Shown here piece after piece: positions 8,423 to 15,570 of a stretch of DNA of 20,431 bases. Made by a program: the position numbers and the translations under genes. Positions within the stretch are counted from its first letter, which is position 1. Each line of letters begins with the position of its first letter. Under the pieces are notes generated by a model, which was not told the origin of the DNA, searched no databases, and worked only from the letters and a program-made list of their open reading frames with translations. Origin of the DNA: a virus; the IMG/VR virus record IMGVR_UViG_3300032285_002228, positions 1 through 20,431 of that record. The stretch is one strand, 5' to 3'.

Positions 8423-8913
8423 TATAATCGTTCTTTAACTATTCCTAATTTATCAGGACTTGAATAGTGAGTTGTTAATGTTATAGAATAAGAATCACCA
8501 AAATTAACTAAATCTGGACTATATGAATAATCAGGATTTTTTCCTAAAATATACTGATTTTCATTAACGTTATCCACTTCATAATAACCCTCATTATACA
8601 TAATAATATCACCAACTTCAGGAACTATATTTGCATCCTCTAAATGATCTCTTAAAAATCTAAAATCATTAGCTCGTATTGTATCAAAACCAAAGCTTGT
8701 TACCTCTCTAGCAAAATCTCCTCTAACTATTAAACATGGTATTAATACAGGACCAATAAAATATTTTGCTAAACTCTCGCCATATATATTTGCTTGAGTA
8801 TCGCCTAATTTAATTTTATAATAACCTATTTCTTGAGAAACAATGTTTTCTATTATTTCTCTAGAAAATATTTTAAATGTATTAACGTCATTTACTGATC
8901 CAAATAAAGCCAT
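8422..8913 (-). CDS. gp14-like neck protein candidate
   Basis: This 163-residue protein contains YGESLAKYFIGPVLIPCLIV (residues 44-63) and FRFLRDHLEDANIVPEVGDI followed by IMYNEGYYEVDNVNEN. The second part, 'R-x-x-L...P-E-x-G-D-I-I-x-x-x-x-x-Y-Y-E-I', is characteristic of small beta-barrel head-tail joining proteins. Its place between gp13-like and gp15-like genes matches T4 gene 14. T4 gp14 is longer (about 256 aa), so this would be a minimal version. It probably acts in the neck, the collar that seals the filled head and docks the tail. It lies nine bases after the preceding gene and overlaps the next as TAATG. It could instead be an unrelated head-completion or tail-terminator protein of similar fold. 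Confidence 0.5.
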   Translation of the reverse strand: MALFGSVNDVNTFKIFSREIIENIVSQEIGYYKIKLGDTQANIYGESLAKYFIGPVLIPCLIVRGDFAREVTSFGFDTIRANDFRFLRDHLEDANIVPEVGDIIMYNEGYYEVDNVNENQYILGKNPDYSYSPDLVNFGDSYSITLTTHYSSPDKLGIVKERL

Positions 8914-8922
8914 AGTATAAAT

Positions 8923-10089
8923 TTATCCAATATAAATAAACATTGGTACTTCATTTAAAGTACTTGAAATAGACTGATTCTCTGATTGTTTACGTTCTAA
9001 TTGAGCTTGTCTACTCATAGCATCAAAATCTCCTCTTAATCTTTCACGTAAAAGAGACTGTTGATCTTTTCCTTTAGCTATTAAGTCTGCGCCATTAAGA
9101 GTAACTTCTGCTCCTGGAGCTGGTATTTGTGTATACTTACCTCTAATTAGACCAAGAAGTTCTGATGCTAAAGCCAATGTGTATTCGTATATCCACTGCT
9201 TTCCTGGTTGGTTTATTTGTTGATATGTAACATTAGTATATGGTACGTTAGAAGGATTTGTAATTAATCCTTGGTTAGTTCCATACGGACTGTTTCCTGT
9301 TATACTAGATAAGTCACTTTTCTTCCAATAGTCAATCCAAACAACAATATCATTAGATTCTGGGCGTGGAAATATAGTTAACTTATTATTTGTTATTCCA
9401 AAAGAATATGCGGATCTTCTAACTGTATTAGACATTTCAATCTCTTGAATACGAGATATATCCCAATATATTGGAAATAATACAAAGTTTAAACCTGGTG
9501 AATAACTCGCCCAACCAAAGTTTTCAGTAGCACCTTGATAGTTTATAGATCCTCCAATATATGGATCATAATATTGATTAATAGCTGGTTGAGATTCATA
9601 ATATATTTTACTTACTACTATTCGATCTCCTTCTGTAATTAAACTTCCACTTAATGCCCATTCTTGTAAATCATATATTTGTTTACTTGCTGATAGGTGT
9701 AATGGGGCTTTAAATATATCAGAATATCCACCTACACCTATTTGTGTACCGTAGTTTTCTGCGACAGTAACTATTGAATTTAATGTAGGTACTACAACCG
9801 TATTATTTAACGTAGATCCTGTTGATGATCCTTCTAAACTAAGGTAATTGTCTTTTATTTTAGATTGAAATAATTCTTCAGAATAAACAGATACGGCTTC
9901 TTCAAAACATGCATATATGTTTATGTCTTGAAGTTCAACTTCCATTACAGGATATCCTAATTTTCTTGCAACATAATTAGCTACTTTAGGTCCATCTGAT
10001 TGGAATTGCAGATCATCATCGTAAAAACCAAACGGAGTATTACCAGCTATTGCTATAGGATTACCATCATATATCGGTGTTGTTGCCAT
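8923..10089 (-). CDS. gp13-like neck / head-completion protein candidate
   Basis: The N-terminus contains FGFYDDDLQFQ (residues 20-30), then ANYVARKLGYPVMEVELQD (38-56) and ACFEEAVSVYSEEL (60-73). The middle carries a beta-rich domain (residues 90-300) and the end a helical, charged tail (LLRERLRGDFDAMSRQAQLE near 343-362). The helix-then-beta plan, with an acidic 'F-E-E-A' helix near the N-terminus, is usual for head-tail connector and completion proteins, and its position before gp14- and gp15-like genes suggests T4 gp13. I did not find a residue-level match to T4 gp13, so the name rests mainly on gene order. At 388 aa it is longer than T4 gp13 (about 309). The ATG overlaps the phoH stop as TAATG. 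Confidence 0.45.
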   Translation of the reverse strand: MATTPIYDGNPIAIAGNTPFGFYDDDLQFQSDGPKVANYVARKLGYPVMEVELQDINIYACFEEAVSVYSEELFQSKIKDNYLSLEGSSTGSTLNNTVVVPTLNSIVTVAENYGTQIGVGGYSDIFKAPLHLSASKQIYDLQEWALSGSLITEGDRIVVSKIYYESQPAINQYYDPYIGGSINYQGATENFGWASYSPGLNFVLFPIYWDISRIQEIEMSNTVRRSAYSFGITNNKLTIFPRPESNDIVVWIDYWKKSDLSSITGNSPYGTNQGLITNPSNVPYTNVTYQQINQPGKQWIYEYTLALASELLGLIRGKYTQIPAPGAEVTLNGADLIAKGKDQQSLLRERLRGDFDAMSRQAQLERKQSENQSISSTLNEVPMFIYIG

Positions 10090-10760
10090 TAATCGTGTGC
10101 TTTATATATTTCAAGAATTTGTTCTACTATTGGATCACGATGATTTGTTTTCAAAGTGACTACACTAAAACCAGGTACTTCTTTAAAATTAGTACATATG
10201 AAATTAAAACCACTCATTTTTTTATCTTTCAAATCAATTTGAGCTCCGTCTCCACATACAATCATTCTACTACCATTACAAATACGACCTAACATTAACT
10301 CCATTTGTCTATGAGTAATATTTTGTCCTTCATCTACAACAATACAACAATTAGATAAATTTCTACCTCTCATAAATGCTAATGGTATAACTTCTATTTG
10401 CCCTTCTAATATTGCTTTATCTATTTTCTCTTTATTATAAAGTCTATACATGTTGTCATATATAGCTGCAGTATAAGGAGCTAATTTAGCATCTTTATCA
10501 CCTGGTAGATAACCTATCTCTTCACCTGATGTTACTGCAGGTCTTGTTAAGATTATCTTTTCCACGTCTCTACGAAATAAAAGATCTAAAGCAACTTGTG
10601 CCGCAACTAAAGATTTACCAGAACCTGCTTGACCTCTTAAAACTGTTATTTTATTTGCTAATATAACTGCTTTTGCTTGTTTTTGCTCTTCATTTAAATT
10701 TACGCCAAACTTTATTGGATTTTTTGGCGTTCTCTTTGTGCTCTTATTTGCATTCTCCAT
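10089..10760 (-). CDS. phoH: PhoH-like P-loop ATPase
   Basis: Residues 43-50 are a Walker A loop (GQAGSGKS), 139-147 contain the Walker B/DEAG-like CIVVDEGQN, and LTRPAV (71-76), FMRGRN (129-134) and VCGDGAQIDL (168-177) are the other hallmarks of the PhoH family. At 223 residues it is the ATPase core alone, without the N-terminal PIN domain of bacterial PhoH2-type proteins. Such proteins are common in marine phages. They are linked to RNA helicase-like activity or phosphate stress in bacteria, but their phage role is not established. The first 18 residues are Lys/Asn-rich. The gene starts a new unit: a terminator and then a candidate promoter octamer lie directly upstream. An AAAAGG stretch about ten bases before the ATG is one of the few Shine-Dalgarno-like sites here. 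It is coupled to the next gene by TAATG. Confidence 0.93.
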   Translation of the reverse strand: MENANKSTKRTPKNPIKFGVNLNEEQKQAKAVILANKITVLRGQAGSGKSLVAAQVALDLLFRRDVEKIILTRPAVTSGEEIGYLPGDKDAKLAPYTAAIYDNMYRLYNKEKIDKAILEGQIEVIPLAFMRGRNLSNCCIVVDEGQNITHRQMELMLGRICNGSRMIVCGDGAQIDLKDKKMSGFNFICTNFKEVPGFSVVTLKTNHRDPIVEQILEIYKAHD

Positions 10761-10797
10761 CAGATACCTTTTGAAATAAATATTGAGTTATAGTAAA
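10761..10797 (-). promoter_or_regulatory. Candidate promoter octamer between the gp23 terminator and phoH
   Basis: ATATTTAT lies at 10783-10776 on the coding strand, 15 bases upstream of the phoH ATG and just after the terminator T-run. Terminator, octamer, gene is the order expected for a new transcription start, making this the best-placed copy of the octamer for a promoter reading. Confidence 0.5.
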
Positions 10798-10828
10798 TAA
10801 AAAACCCAACCTTACGGGGTTGGGCTTT
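10798..10828 (-). terminator. Rho-independent terminator after the major capsid gene
   Basis: On the coding strand, CCCAACC (10824-10818) pairs perfectly with GGTTGGG (10811-10805) around a 6-base loop, and TTTTTT (10804-10799) then ATTT follows. It lies 23 bases after the gp23 stop. The GC-rich stem stands out in an AT-rich window. It should end the abundant capsid message and lower transcription of phoH and the neck genes. Confidence 0.9.
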
Positions 10829-10850
10829 ATTATATATCTAATGGTTATTA

Positions 10851-12524
10851 TTAGATAACGTTAGTATCAGCAACTAATACTAATCCGTAGTATTCCGGAC
10901 GAACCATAGTCATTGCGTAACGAGTCATGATACCTTTTCTTGGAGTGAAGGTATTTGGATCGTACACAAGAGGAGTCATGATCAATGGAACATATGGAGA
11001 GTAAACAGCACCACATTCAAGGAATTGATTACCACGGAATCCAAGAAGGATAGCGTTCTCAACCATGTACGGGTTTTTGTATACTTTGTAACGGCTATTT
11101 AATTGGCCGATTTTCTGAACACCAAATGCATATTTCATAGTATCTGCTGCACCGTCTGTATCAGCTGCAAATCCAGGGATTGATTCAAGGATAGTAGCGA
11201 TAGTTGGAGAAACAACCATGAAGTTAGCACCACCACGTAATGTACGTTGGTGAATGATGTTAGATACTTTTTGAAGTTTAATTCCAAGAGTTTGGAACCA
11301 ACTCATTTGAGTATAATAAACACCAGCAGTGTTTGAAGTAAATCCAGCAGAAGCATTTGTACTTATTTGGTTACCAACCTTTGCAGACCAGTACTCAATA
11401 GTTGGAGAATTTTGGATTAACATGTCTAAAATTTCAAGATCAATCTCAAGAGAGATGTGCTCAGAAAGAAGACCAGTTAATTCAGCTTCAGCATCAAGTG
11501 AATGGTAAGCGTTAAGGTCTTGTGCAAATTCCGGAGTCCATTGTGCTTTTAACTTACGAGTTTTAGCAGAAATGGTTTGGCTCTTCATTTGAACATTGAT
11601 ATCAGGGATAACAATAGATGTGTTAGAAAGACTGTTTGGAACTGAAGGAGTACCTGAACGATCTTCAAATGCACCCATTGCATTGAAATCAGTAGCCTTA
11701 TTATAGTTGATTACATATGATGATACTGCACTACCTGAGAATCCTTTGTTAACAAAGAAGTTAATAAAAACACCAGCAGCACTTGAAGAAAGCTGTGTAA
11801 ACTGTTGTAAGTTATCAGAAGCTAGAATTGTAGAACCTGAAGAAATGATAAATGCGCGAACTCCATCAGGATTGTAAGAAGGTAGTGATGAAGTAGGTAT
11901 TTGCAATTTACCAATTTGGTTAGCAACTGCAGAAGCAGAATAGTTTGCATCATAATCTAAATCAAACCATGTTGCAGAAGATGAAGCAAATCCTGTTGCG
12001 TTACCTAAAATTGAAGCACTGAATTGGTTCAATGAGAAACCAAAACGGCCAGCGCCATAAAGACCACCAGCAGCAGCATTACCAAAGTTTGCAGTTTGAG
12101 TACCGTAAACTGAATCACCGGTAGTGAATGGAGCTTTTGTATTTCCGTATTGGAAATCAAGGAAGAATACTAAACCAGCAGGTAAGTTCATTGGTTGAAC
12201 TGAAACGAATTCCTTCGCAGCAATTTGACCAAAGATTTTACGAACTAATGGAAGAGCAACGCCAGCCCATTGTTCACCAGTACCAGGAGTGAAAGTTGCA
12301 CCAGTACCAGCAGCAAGACCGCCGTTTGTTTGAGAAGCTTCGATTACTAATTGCTTAGCTTGATTCTCAAGCATTAACGACATGTTATTTTTGTCGTAAT
12401 CTTGAAGGCCTTCGAGTAGACCAGATTTTGCCCATTTCTTAGACAATTTCTGAGCAACACCATGTTGATCAGAGAATGCTGTTTGGGCAGATTCGGTTAG
12501 TAAAGATTGTACTAAATTTGCCAT
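10851..12524 (-). CDS. 23: Major capsid protein (T4 gp23-like)
   Basis: This 557-residue protein forms the hexameric lattice of the head. It carries the gp23 signatures: FVSVQPMNLPAGLVF (residues 106-120; T4 VQPMNSPTGQVF), the segment TRKLKAQWTPEFAQDLNAYH with DAEAELTGLLSEHISLEID after it (T4 SRQLKAAYSIELAQDLRAVH, DADAELSGILATEI), and near the end YSPYVPL and a KGIMTRYAM segment (T4 YAPYVAL, KTRYGI). In T4 the protease removes 65 residues after LTE. At the equivalent place here VIE|AS gives a predicted cut after Glu62, and a better consensus match SLLTE|SA lies at residue 11. The leader before the ATG is A-rich (AAATAAAAAACA) with no Shine-Dalgarno. The gene follows the scaffold gene by 15 bases and ends at a strong terminator, consistent with very high expression. 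Confidence 0.95.
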   Translation of the reverse strand: MANLVQSLLTESAQTAFSDQHGVAQKLSKKWAKSGLLEGLQDYDKNNMSLMLENQAKQLVIEASQTNGGLAAGTGATFTPGTGEQWAGVALPLVRKIFGQIAAKEFVSVQPMNLPAGLVFFLDFQYGNTKAPFTTGDSVYGTQTANFGNAAAGGLYGAGRFGFSLNQFSASILGNATGFASSSATWFDLDYDANYSASAVANQIGKLQIPTSSLPSYNPDGVRAFIISSGSTILASDNLQQFTQLSSSAAGVFINFFVNKGFSGSAVSSYVINYNKATDFNAMGAFEDRSGTPSVPNSLSNTSIVIPDINVQMKSQTISAKTRKLKAQWTPEFAQDLNAYHSLDAEAELTGLLSEHISLEIDLEILDMLIQNSPTIEYWSAKVGNQISTNASAGFTSNTAGVYYTQMSWFQTLGIKLQKVSNIIHQRTLRGGANFMVVSPTIATILESIPGFAADTDGAADTMKYAFGVQKIGQLNSRYKVYKNPYMVENAILLGFRGNQFLECGAVYSPYVPLIMTPLVYDPNTFTPRKGIMTRYAMTMVRPEYYGLVLVADTNVI

Positions 12525-12539
12525 TGTTTTTTATTTAAT

Positions 12540-13727
12540 TTATTTTCTTTTTGGAATACCAGCAAGTTTTTGCCATCTGTTAATAAATGGATCTGCATCC
12601 ACTATATTACCTTTTGGAGCCATACCTGCGGCTTGTGAAGCAAAACCAATTGATTCTTTAAGTTGAGCTTTCTTAGTTTCAGTAAAAGACTCTTTCAAAG
12701 TTTCATAAGTGTTCTTAACTTCTGCTACATTACTAGCACGATCAAGAGCATTAATAACTTTTACTTTTTGAGATTCAGTTAAAGACTTAGATTTAAACAA
12801 CTTATTCATGTAAAGATACTTTGCATTAAGAAGATTAACTTCTTGAAGATTTTCACGAAGAGTCTCGATAGTAGCTTTAGCTTCTTCAAGTTCGTTTTCT
12901 TCTTCTAGAGGTTGATTTTTAGCAATCTTTTTGTAATCTGATTCTTTTTCAGTTGCAGCTACAGCGGATTTCTTTTTTTCATCCATTGTAGGATGCTGAT
13001 GTCCATGAGCGTATCCACCACCAGGGAAATCTACATCATGTACTTCTTCTGCTCCTTCAGTTTCTTCAGCTTCAAGTTCTGCTAAGATTTCATCAAGAGA
13101 AATTTCAGATTCAGCTTCTGCATCAGCATCTGCTTCGTCAGAAGGGATATCCATTGACATGTCAGCTTTATCAGCATTTACAGATTGAAGAACTTTTTTA
13201 AGATCTCCTAAAGTAATATCAATCACCTTAGTATCATCTCCGATTTCTTCAGTCTCGTCTGCTTCTTCAGCACCCATGCCATCTTCTTCCTCTTCTTCTC
13301 CTTCCTCTTCTTCAGCTTCTTCATTCATAGACTCGTATAAACCTTCTTCTTCCATGTCTTCTTCCATTGGATTGTGCTGAGCTAAATTTTTATAGCCAGT
13401 TTCATGTTTTGTGACATCAGTAGCAGAAAGTTCTTCTAACTGAGCAAGAATTTCTTCAAGTTCAGCTTCATTGATGTCCATGTTTTCTTCCATACCTACT
13501 GGAGATACGGATTCATCTTCCATGCCATCATTTGCGGCATCAGTTGCTAAGTCTGTAGCAGCCATGTCGTCTTCTTCTAGTGTATCGAACTCTTCAGAGA
13601 GTTTAATACGCATCATTTCTTGGATCTTAGGCTCAAATGCTTCTTCTAAAGCGGCTTTTGCGTTGGCCATTGCACTAGCGCGTAAAGCTTTAGCATCGAG
13701 GATTGCATCCTGGTAAAGGTTACTCAT
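12540..13727 (-). CDS. 22: Prohead scaffold / core protein (T4 gp22-like)
   Basis: This 395-residue, extremely acidic protein has low-complexity Glu/Asp runs (residues 121-165 and 196-228). It has the gp22 core signature NLLNAKYLYMNKLF (298-311), then LTESQKVKVINALDRAS. It should form the internal core that shapes the prohead and is then degraded by the protease. Sites fitting (L/I)-x-E followed by a small or polar residue include LYE|S (130-132), LTE|S (316-318), LKE|S (344-346) and LKE|S (356-358). There is an internal duplication: ETGYKNLAQHNPMEE (109-123) and ESDYKKIAKNQPLEE (262-276). The C-terminus, WQKLAGIPKRK, repeats the LAGI motif at the N-termini of three neighbouring proteins. Its place directly before gp23 is that of T4. 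A long structured leader precedes it. Confidence 0.9.
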   Translation of the reverse strand: MSNLYQDAILDAKALRASAMANAKAALEEAFEPKIQEMMRIKLSEEFDTLEEDDMAATDLATDAANDGMEDESVSPVGMEENMDINEAELEEILAQLEELSATDVTKHETGYKNLAQHNPMEEDMEEEGLYESMNEEAEEEEGEEEEEDGMGAEEADETEEIGDDTKVIDITLGDLKKVLQSVNADKADMSMDIPSDEADADAEAESEISLDEILAELEAEETEGAEEVHDVDFPGGGYAHGHQHPTMDEKKKSAVAATEKESDYKKIAKNQPLEEENELEEAKATIETLRENLQEVNLLNAKYLYMNKLFKSKSLTESQKVKVINALDRASNVAEVKNTYETLKESFTETKKAQLKESIGFASQAAGMAPKGNIVDADPFINRWQKLAGIPKRK

Positions 13728-13874
13728 TTGTAAAAAATGTTGATTGTAATTGCTTATTAGATTTGGGAAGCAATATAGGATTGTAATCTAGTAGTACTAT
13801 ATTAGAATTAGTACATATGCAATAAATATCTAGATTTACTGCAAAAATAAATATTTACAAAAAATATTTTATAT
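13728..13874 (-). promoter_or_regulatory. Structured leader/promoter region of the scaffold-capsid unit
   Basis: This is the longest gap in the window (147 bases). On the coding strand it carries ATATTTAT twice, at 13854-13847 and 13829-13822, starting 25 bases apart. Nearer the gene are two inverted repeats: GTACTA/TAGTAC (13814-13809 with 13799-13794) and ATTGCTT/AAGCAAT (13774-13768 with 13755-13749). A direct repeat GATTGTAAT occurs, read on the plus strand, at 13742-13750 and 13779-13787. A doubled promoter followed by a structured 5' untranslated region would fit the most highly expressed transcript of the phage; function is inferred. Confidence 0.5.
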
Positions 13875-14471
13875 TTAAGCCGCAGCTACTTGTTTAGCTA
13901 ATTTAGCCATATCTACGGCACCAATTAAAGCATCAGTTCCGTGTAATGCTTTCTCTATCCAATGTATAGCATCAGAAACTTCTAATCCACTTTTAATACC
14001 TGTAGCTGCTAACATTAAAAAATAAATAAGTCTTGCATGATCATGAAGTGCTGATGTTTCATCATTTACATCTTGATTTTCATATGCAGTAGGAAATACT
14101 TTTTTTAGTATTTCTCCTATTACTACTAAATAAGATTTTTCAAGTTCATGTCCCCAATGAGCTAAAGCATTTCCTACAACAGTACCTTTCTTTTGATCTT
14201 TTTGAAAGAAAGAAGATATCCAATTAACGCCTTTGCCTACTGCTTGTAAAACTCCAGGAGCTGCTATAATACCTGTTAAAACAACAGATTCATCTAATTC
14301 ACCATCTTTTGGAGATGGTTTTAAAGACGGAATTACAGATTTTAAACCTGCTAAAGCTTGTTTTAAACCTTGCTCAGCATCTTTGTCAGCTATTGGATCA
14401 GTTTTTTCTTCTGCTTCTTTTATAATTCCTGCTAATTGCTGAAATCGTTTTGCTTCATTAATATATTTCAT
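13875..14471 (-). CDS. Putative internal head protein with LAGI targeting tag (198 aa), family not recognised
   Basis: I chose the ATG at 14471 (MKYINEAKRFQQLAGIIKEA), four bases after the preceding stop. A longer frame to 14543 would overlap the previous gene and hide the motif. The first 19 residues contain QQLAGI (11-16) and end in IKE|A (17-20), which fits the T4 prohead protease rule, so the tag is probably removed in the prohead. The mature part has a hydrophobic stretch near residues 62-78 (VVLTGIIAAPGVLQAV) and another near 148-158 (LIYFLMLAATG), with an amphipathic helical look throughout. This suggests a protein carried in the head and possibly membrane-active after ejection; that is inference. 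No enzymatic motif is visible. It sits between the protease and scaffold genes, where core and internal proteins are expected. Confidence 0.7.
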   Translation of the reverse strand: MKYINEAKRFQQLAGIIKEAEEKTDPIADKDAEQGLKQALAGLKSVIPSLKPSPKDGELDESVVLTGIIAAPGVLQAVGKGVNWISSFFQKDQKKGTVVGNALAHWGHELEKSYLVVIGEILKKVFPTAYENQDVNDETSALHDHARLIYFLMLAATGIKSGLEVSDAIHWIEKALHGTDALIGAVDMAKLAKQVAAA

Positions 14472-14475
14472 ATTA

Positions 14476-14931
14476 TTAGTATGTTCCTGCTTCTTCAAAT
14501 TTCCAATGCAATGAACCATCTTTGGCATCAACAGAAAATTCACTAGGATGATTTTTTACATAACTATCTGCATAATTAGCTAAGGTTTTTGAAAAGTCTC
14601 CAGAAGATACACCACTTCCTGGTGCTAACGCTAGTTTTTTAGTTTTAGCATTGATTATGTCTCCTAAATCTGATTTTTGTGTATCATTCATTTTGTCTAA
14701 AGACTTACCAAGAATATTTTCATAATACTCAGTTTGAGCTGCTTTATCAGTTTCAGCTTCTTTATCCATTTGGTATACTTTAGTACCGCCTGCAATAGTA
14801 CCTAATGTAATTAGTCCTGCTAATAACCACTCTTTAAATCCCTCATCTAAGTTTTCTTCATTTATCTGAGATTCGTTAATTATGCCAGCTAATTGCTGCA
14901 TTCTTTTAATTTCGTTGAGTTGTTGTTTCAT
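14476..14931 (-). CDS. Putative internal head protein with LAGI targeting tag (151 aa), family not recognised
   Basis: The N-terminus MKQQLNEIKRMQQLAGIINE shares the QQLAGI core with the 198-aa and 310-aa proteins. It is followed by INE|S (18-21), a match to the T4 gp21 cleavage rule. After an acidic linker (ENLDEG) comes one hydrophobic segment near residues 35-50 (WLLAGLITLGTIAGGT), long enough to cross a membrane, and then a soluble, charged part ending in KFEEAGTY. A tag, predicted cleavage and one membrane segment suggest a small protein packaged in the prohead, perhaps for ejection; no known family is recognised. It starts five bases after the protease stop. The leader lacks a clear Shine-Dalgarno. 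Confidence 0.7.
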   Translation of the reverse strand: MKQQLNEIKRMQQLAGIINESQINEENLDEGFKEWLLAGLITLGTIAGGTKVYQMDKEAETDKAAQTEYYENILGKSLDKMNDTQKSDLGDIINAKTKKLALAPGSGVSSGDFSKTLANYADSYVKNHPSEFSVDAKDGSLHWKFEEAGTY

Positions 14932-14936
14932 AGTAT

Positions 14937-15569
14937 CTATTTAATGCAGCAAACGCCACTTTGTGAGCAAATAATATCAGAAATCATTCTATTAATCTTA
15001 GACGTATTTTTATTTTGTTGTATATTTCTATCAACTGATTCTCTTAATCCTCCAACTGGTTTCATGTATGCACCATAAGTTGATGGTGTAGAAACAAAAT
15101 CCCAGCATATAAGATCAAGATCATCTTCTACTTGTACTAGGCCTTCACCAATAGGAGAAACAGAACCCATAGCTCTAGATGAAATTCCTACTGTAATATT
15201 ATTTTTAAATAATTCTTTTAATATATTACCAGATGGTGTTGGAAGTATTTCAATATCTCCATAGAGATCTTTACCATCCCACCACATCTTAACTATATTA
15301 TGACTAACATTTTTAAGATTAATAACACTAGACTCAGGATGATCTAATTCTCCTAATGCTCTATTTTCTGCAATAGGGCCTGCTATATATTTTTGAACTT
15401 GTTCAAATAGAATTTGATATGGATATATTCTATGATTAGCATTAGGCTTATCACAAGCCTGAACTAAACCAGATACCACCATATTACCATTAGCTAATCT
15501 TCTAGCCTCAGTTAATGATTGAGGAAGTGGGCTAAATGCACTGTATTCTATTAAAAGTTGCTTATTCAT
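14937..15569 (-). CDS. 21: Prohead maturation protease (T4 gp21-like)
   Basis: This serine protease of the T4 prohead (herpesvirus-assemblin-like fold) cleaves scaffold and shell proteins at (L/I)-x-E sites. Its signatures are ANHRIYPYQIL (residues 44-54; T4 NGRIYP), RALGELDHPESS (70-81) with the likely catalytic His77, MWWDGKDLYGDIEILPTPSG (95-114), and TVGISSRAMGSV (126-137) with the nucleophile at Ser130 or Ser131. The VSTPSTYGAYM segment (159-169) ends the catalytic domain. Possible self-processing sites are LTE|A (19-22) and LRE|S (175-178), which would release flanking propeptides as in T4. The C-terminal tail is unusual: CSQSGVCC (201-208), three cysteines in eight residues. At 210 aa it is close to T4 gp21 (212). 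Confidence 0.93.
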   Translation of the reverse strand: MNKQLLIEYSAFSPLPQSLTEARRLANGNMVVSGLVQACDKPNANHRIYPYQILFEQVQKYIAGPIAENRALGELDHPESSVINLKNVSHNIVKMWWDGKDLYGDIEILPTPSGNILKELFKNNITVGISSRAMGSVSPIGEGLVQVEDDLDLICWDFVSTPSTYGAYMKPVGGLRESVDRNIQQNKNTSKINRMISDIICSQSGVCCIK

Positions 15570-15570
15570 A

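Noticed and set aside
13471-13716. Plus-strand Ser/Ala-rich frame of 81 codons
   Set aside because: It is the antisense of the Glu/Ala-rich scaffold N-terminus; the composition explains the open frame.
14472-14543. Longer N-terminus for the 198-aa protein, starting at 14543
   Set aside because: It would overlap the 151-aa gene by about 70 bases, adds a non-conserved stretch, and buries the LAGI tag that begins exactly at the ATG at 14471.
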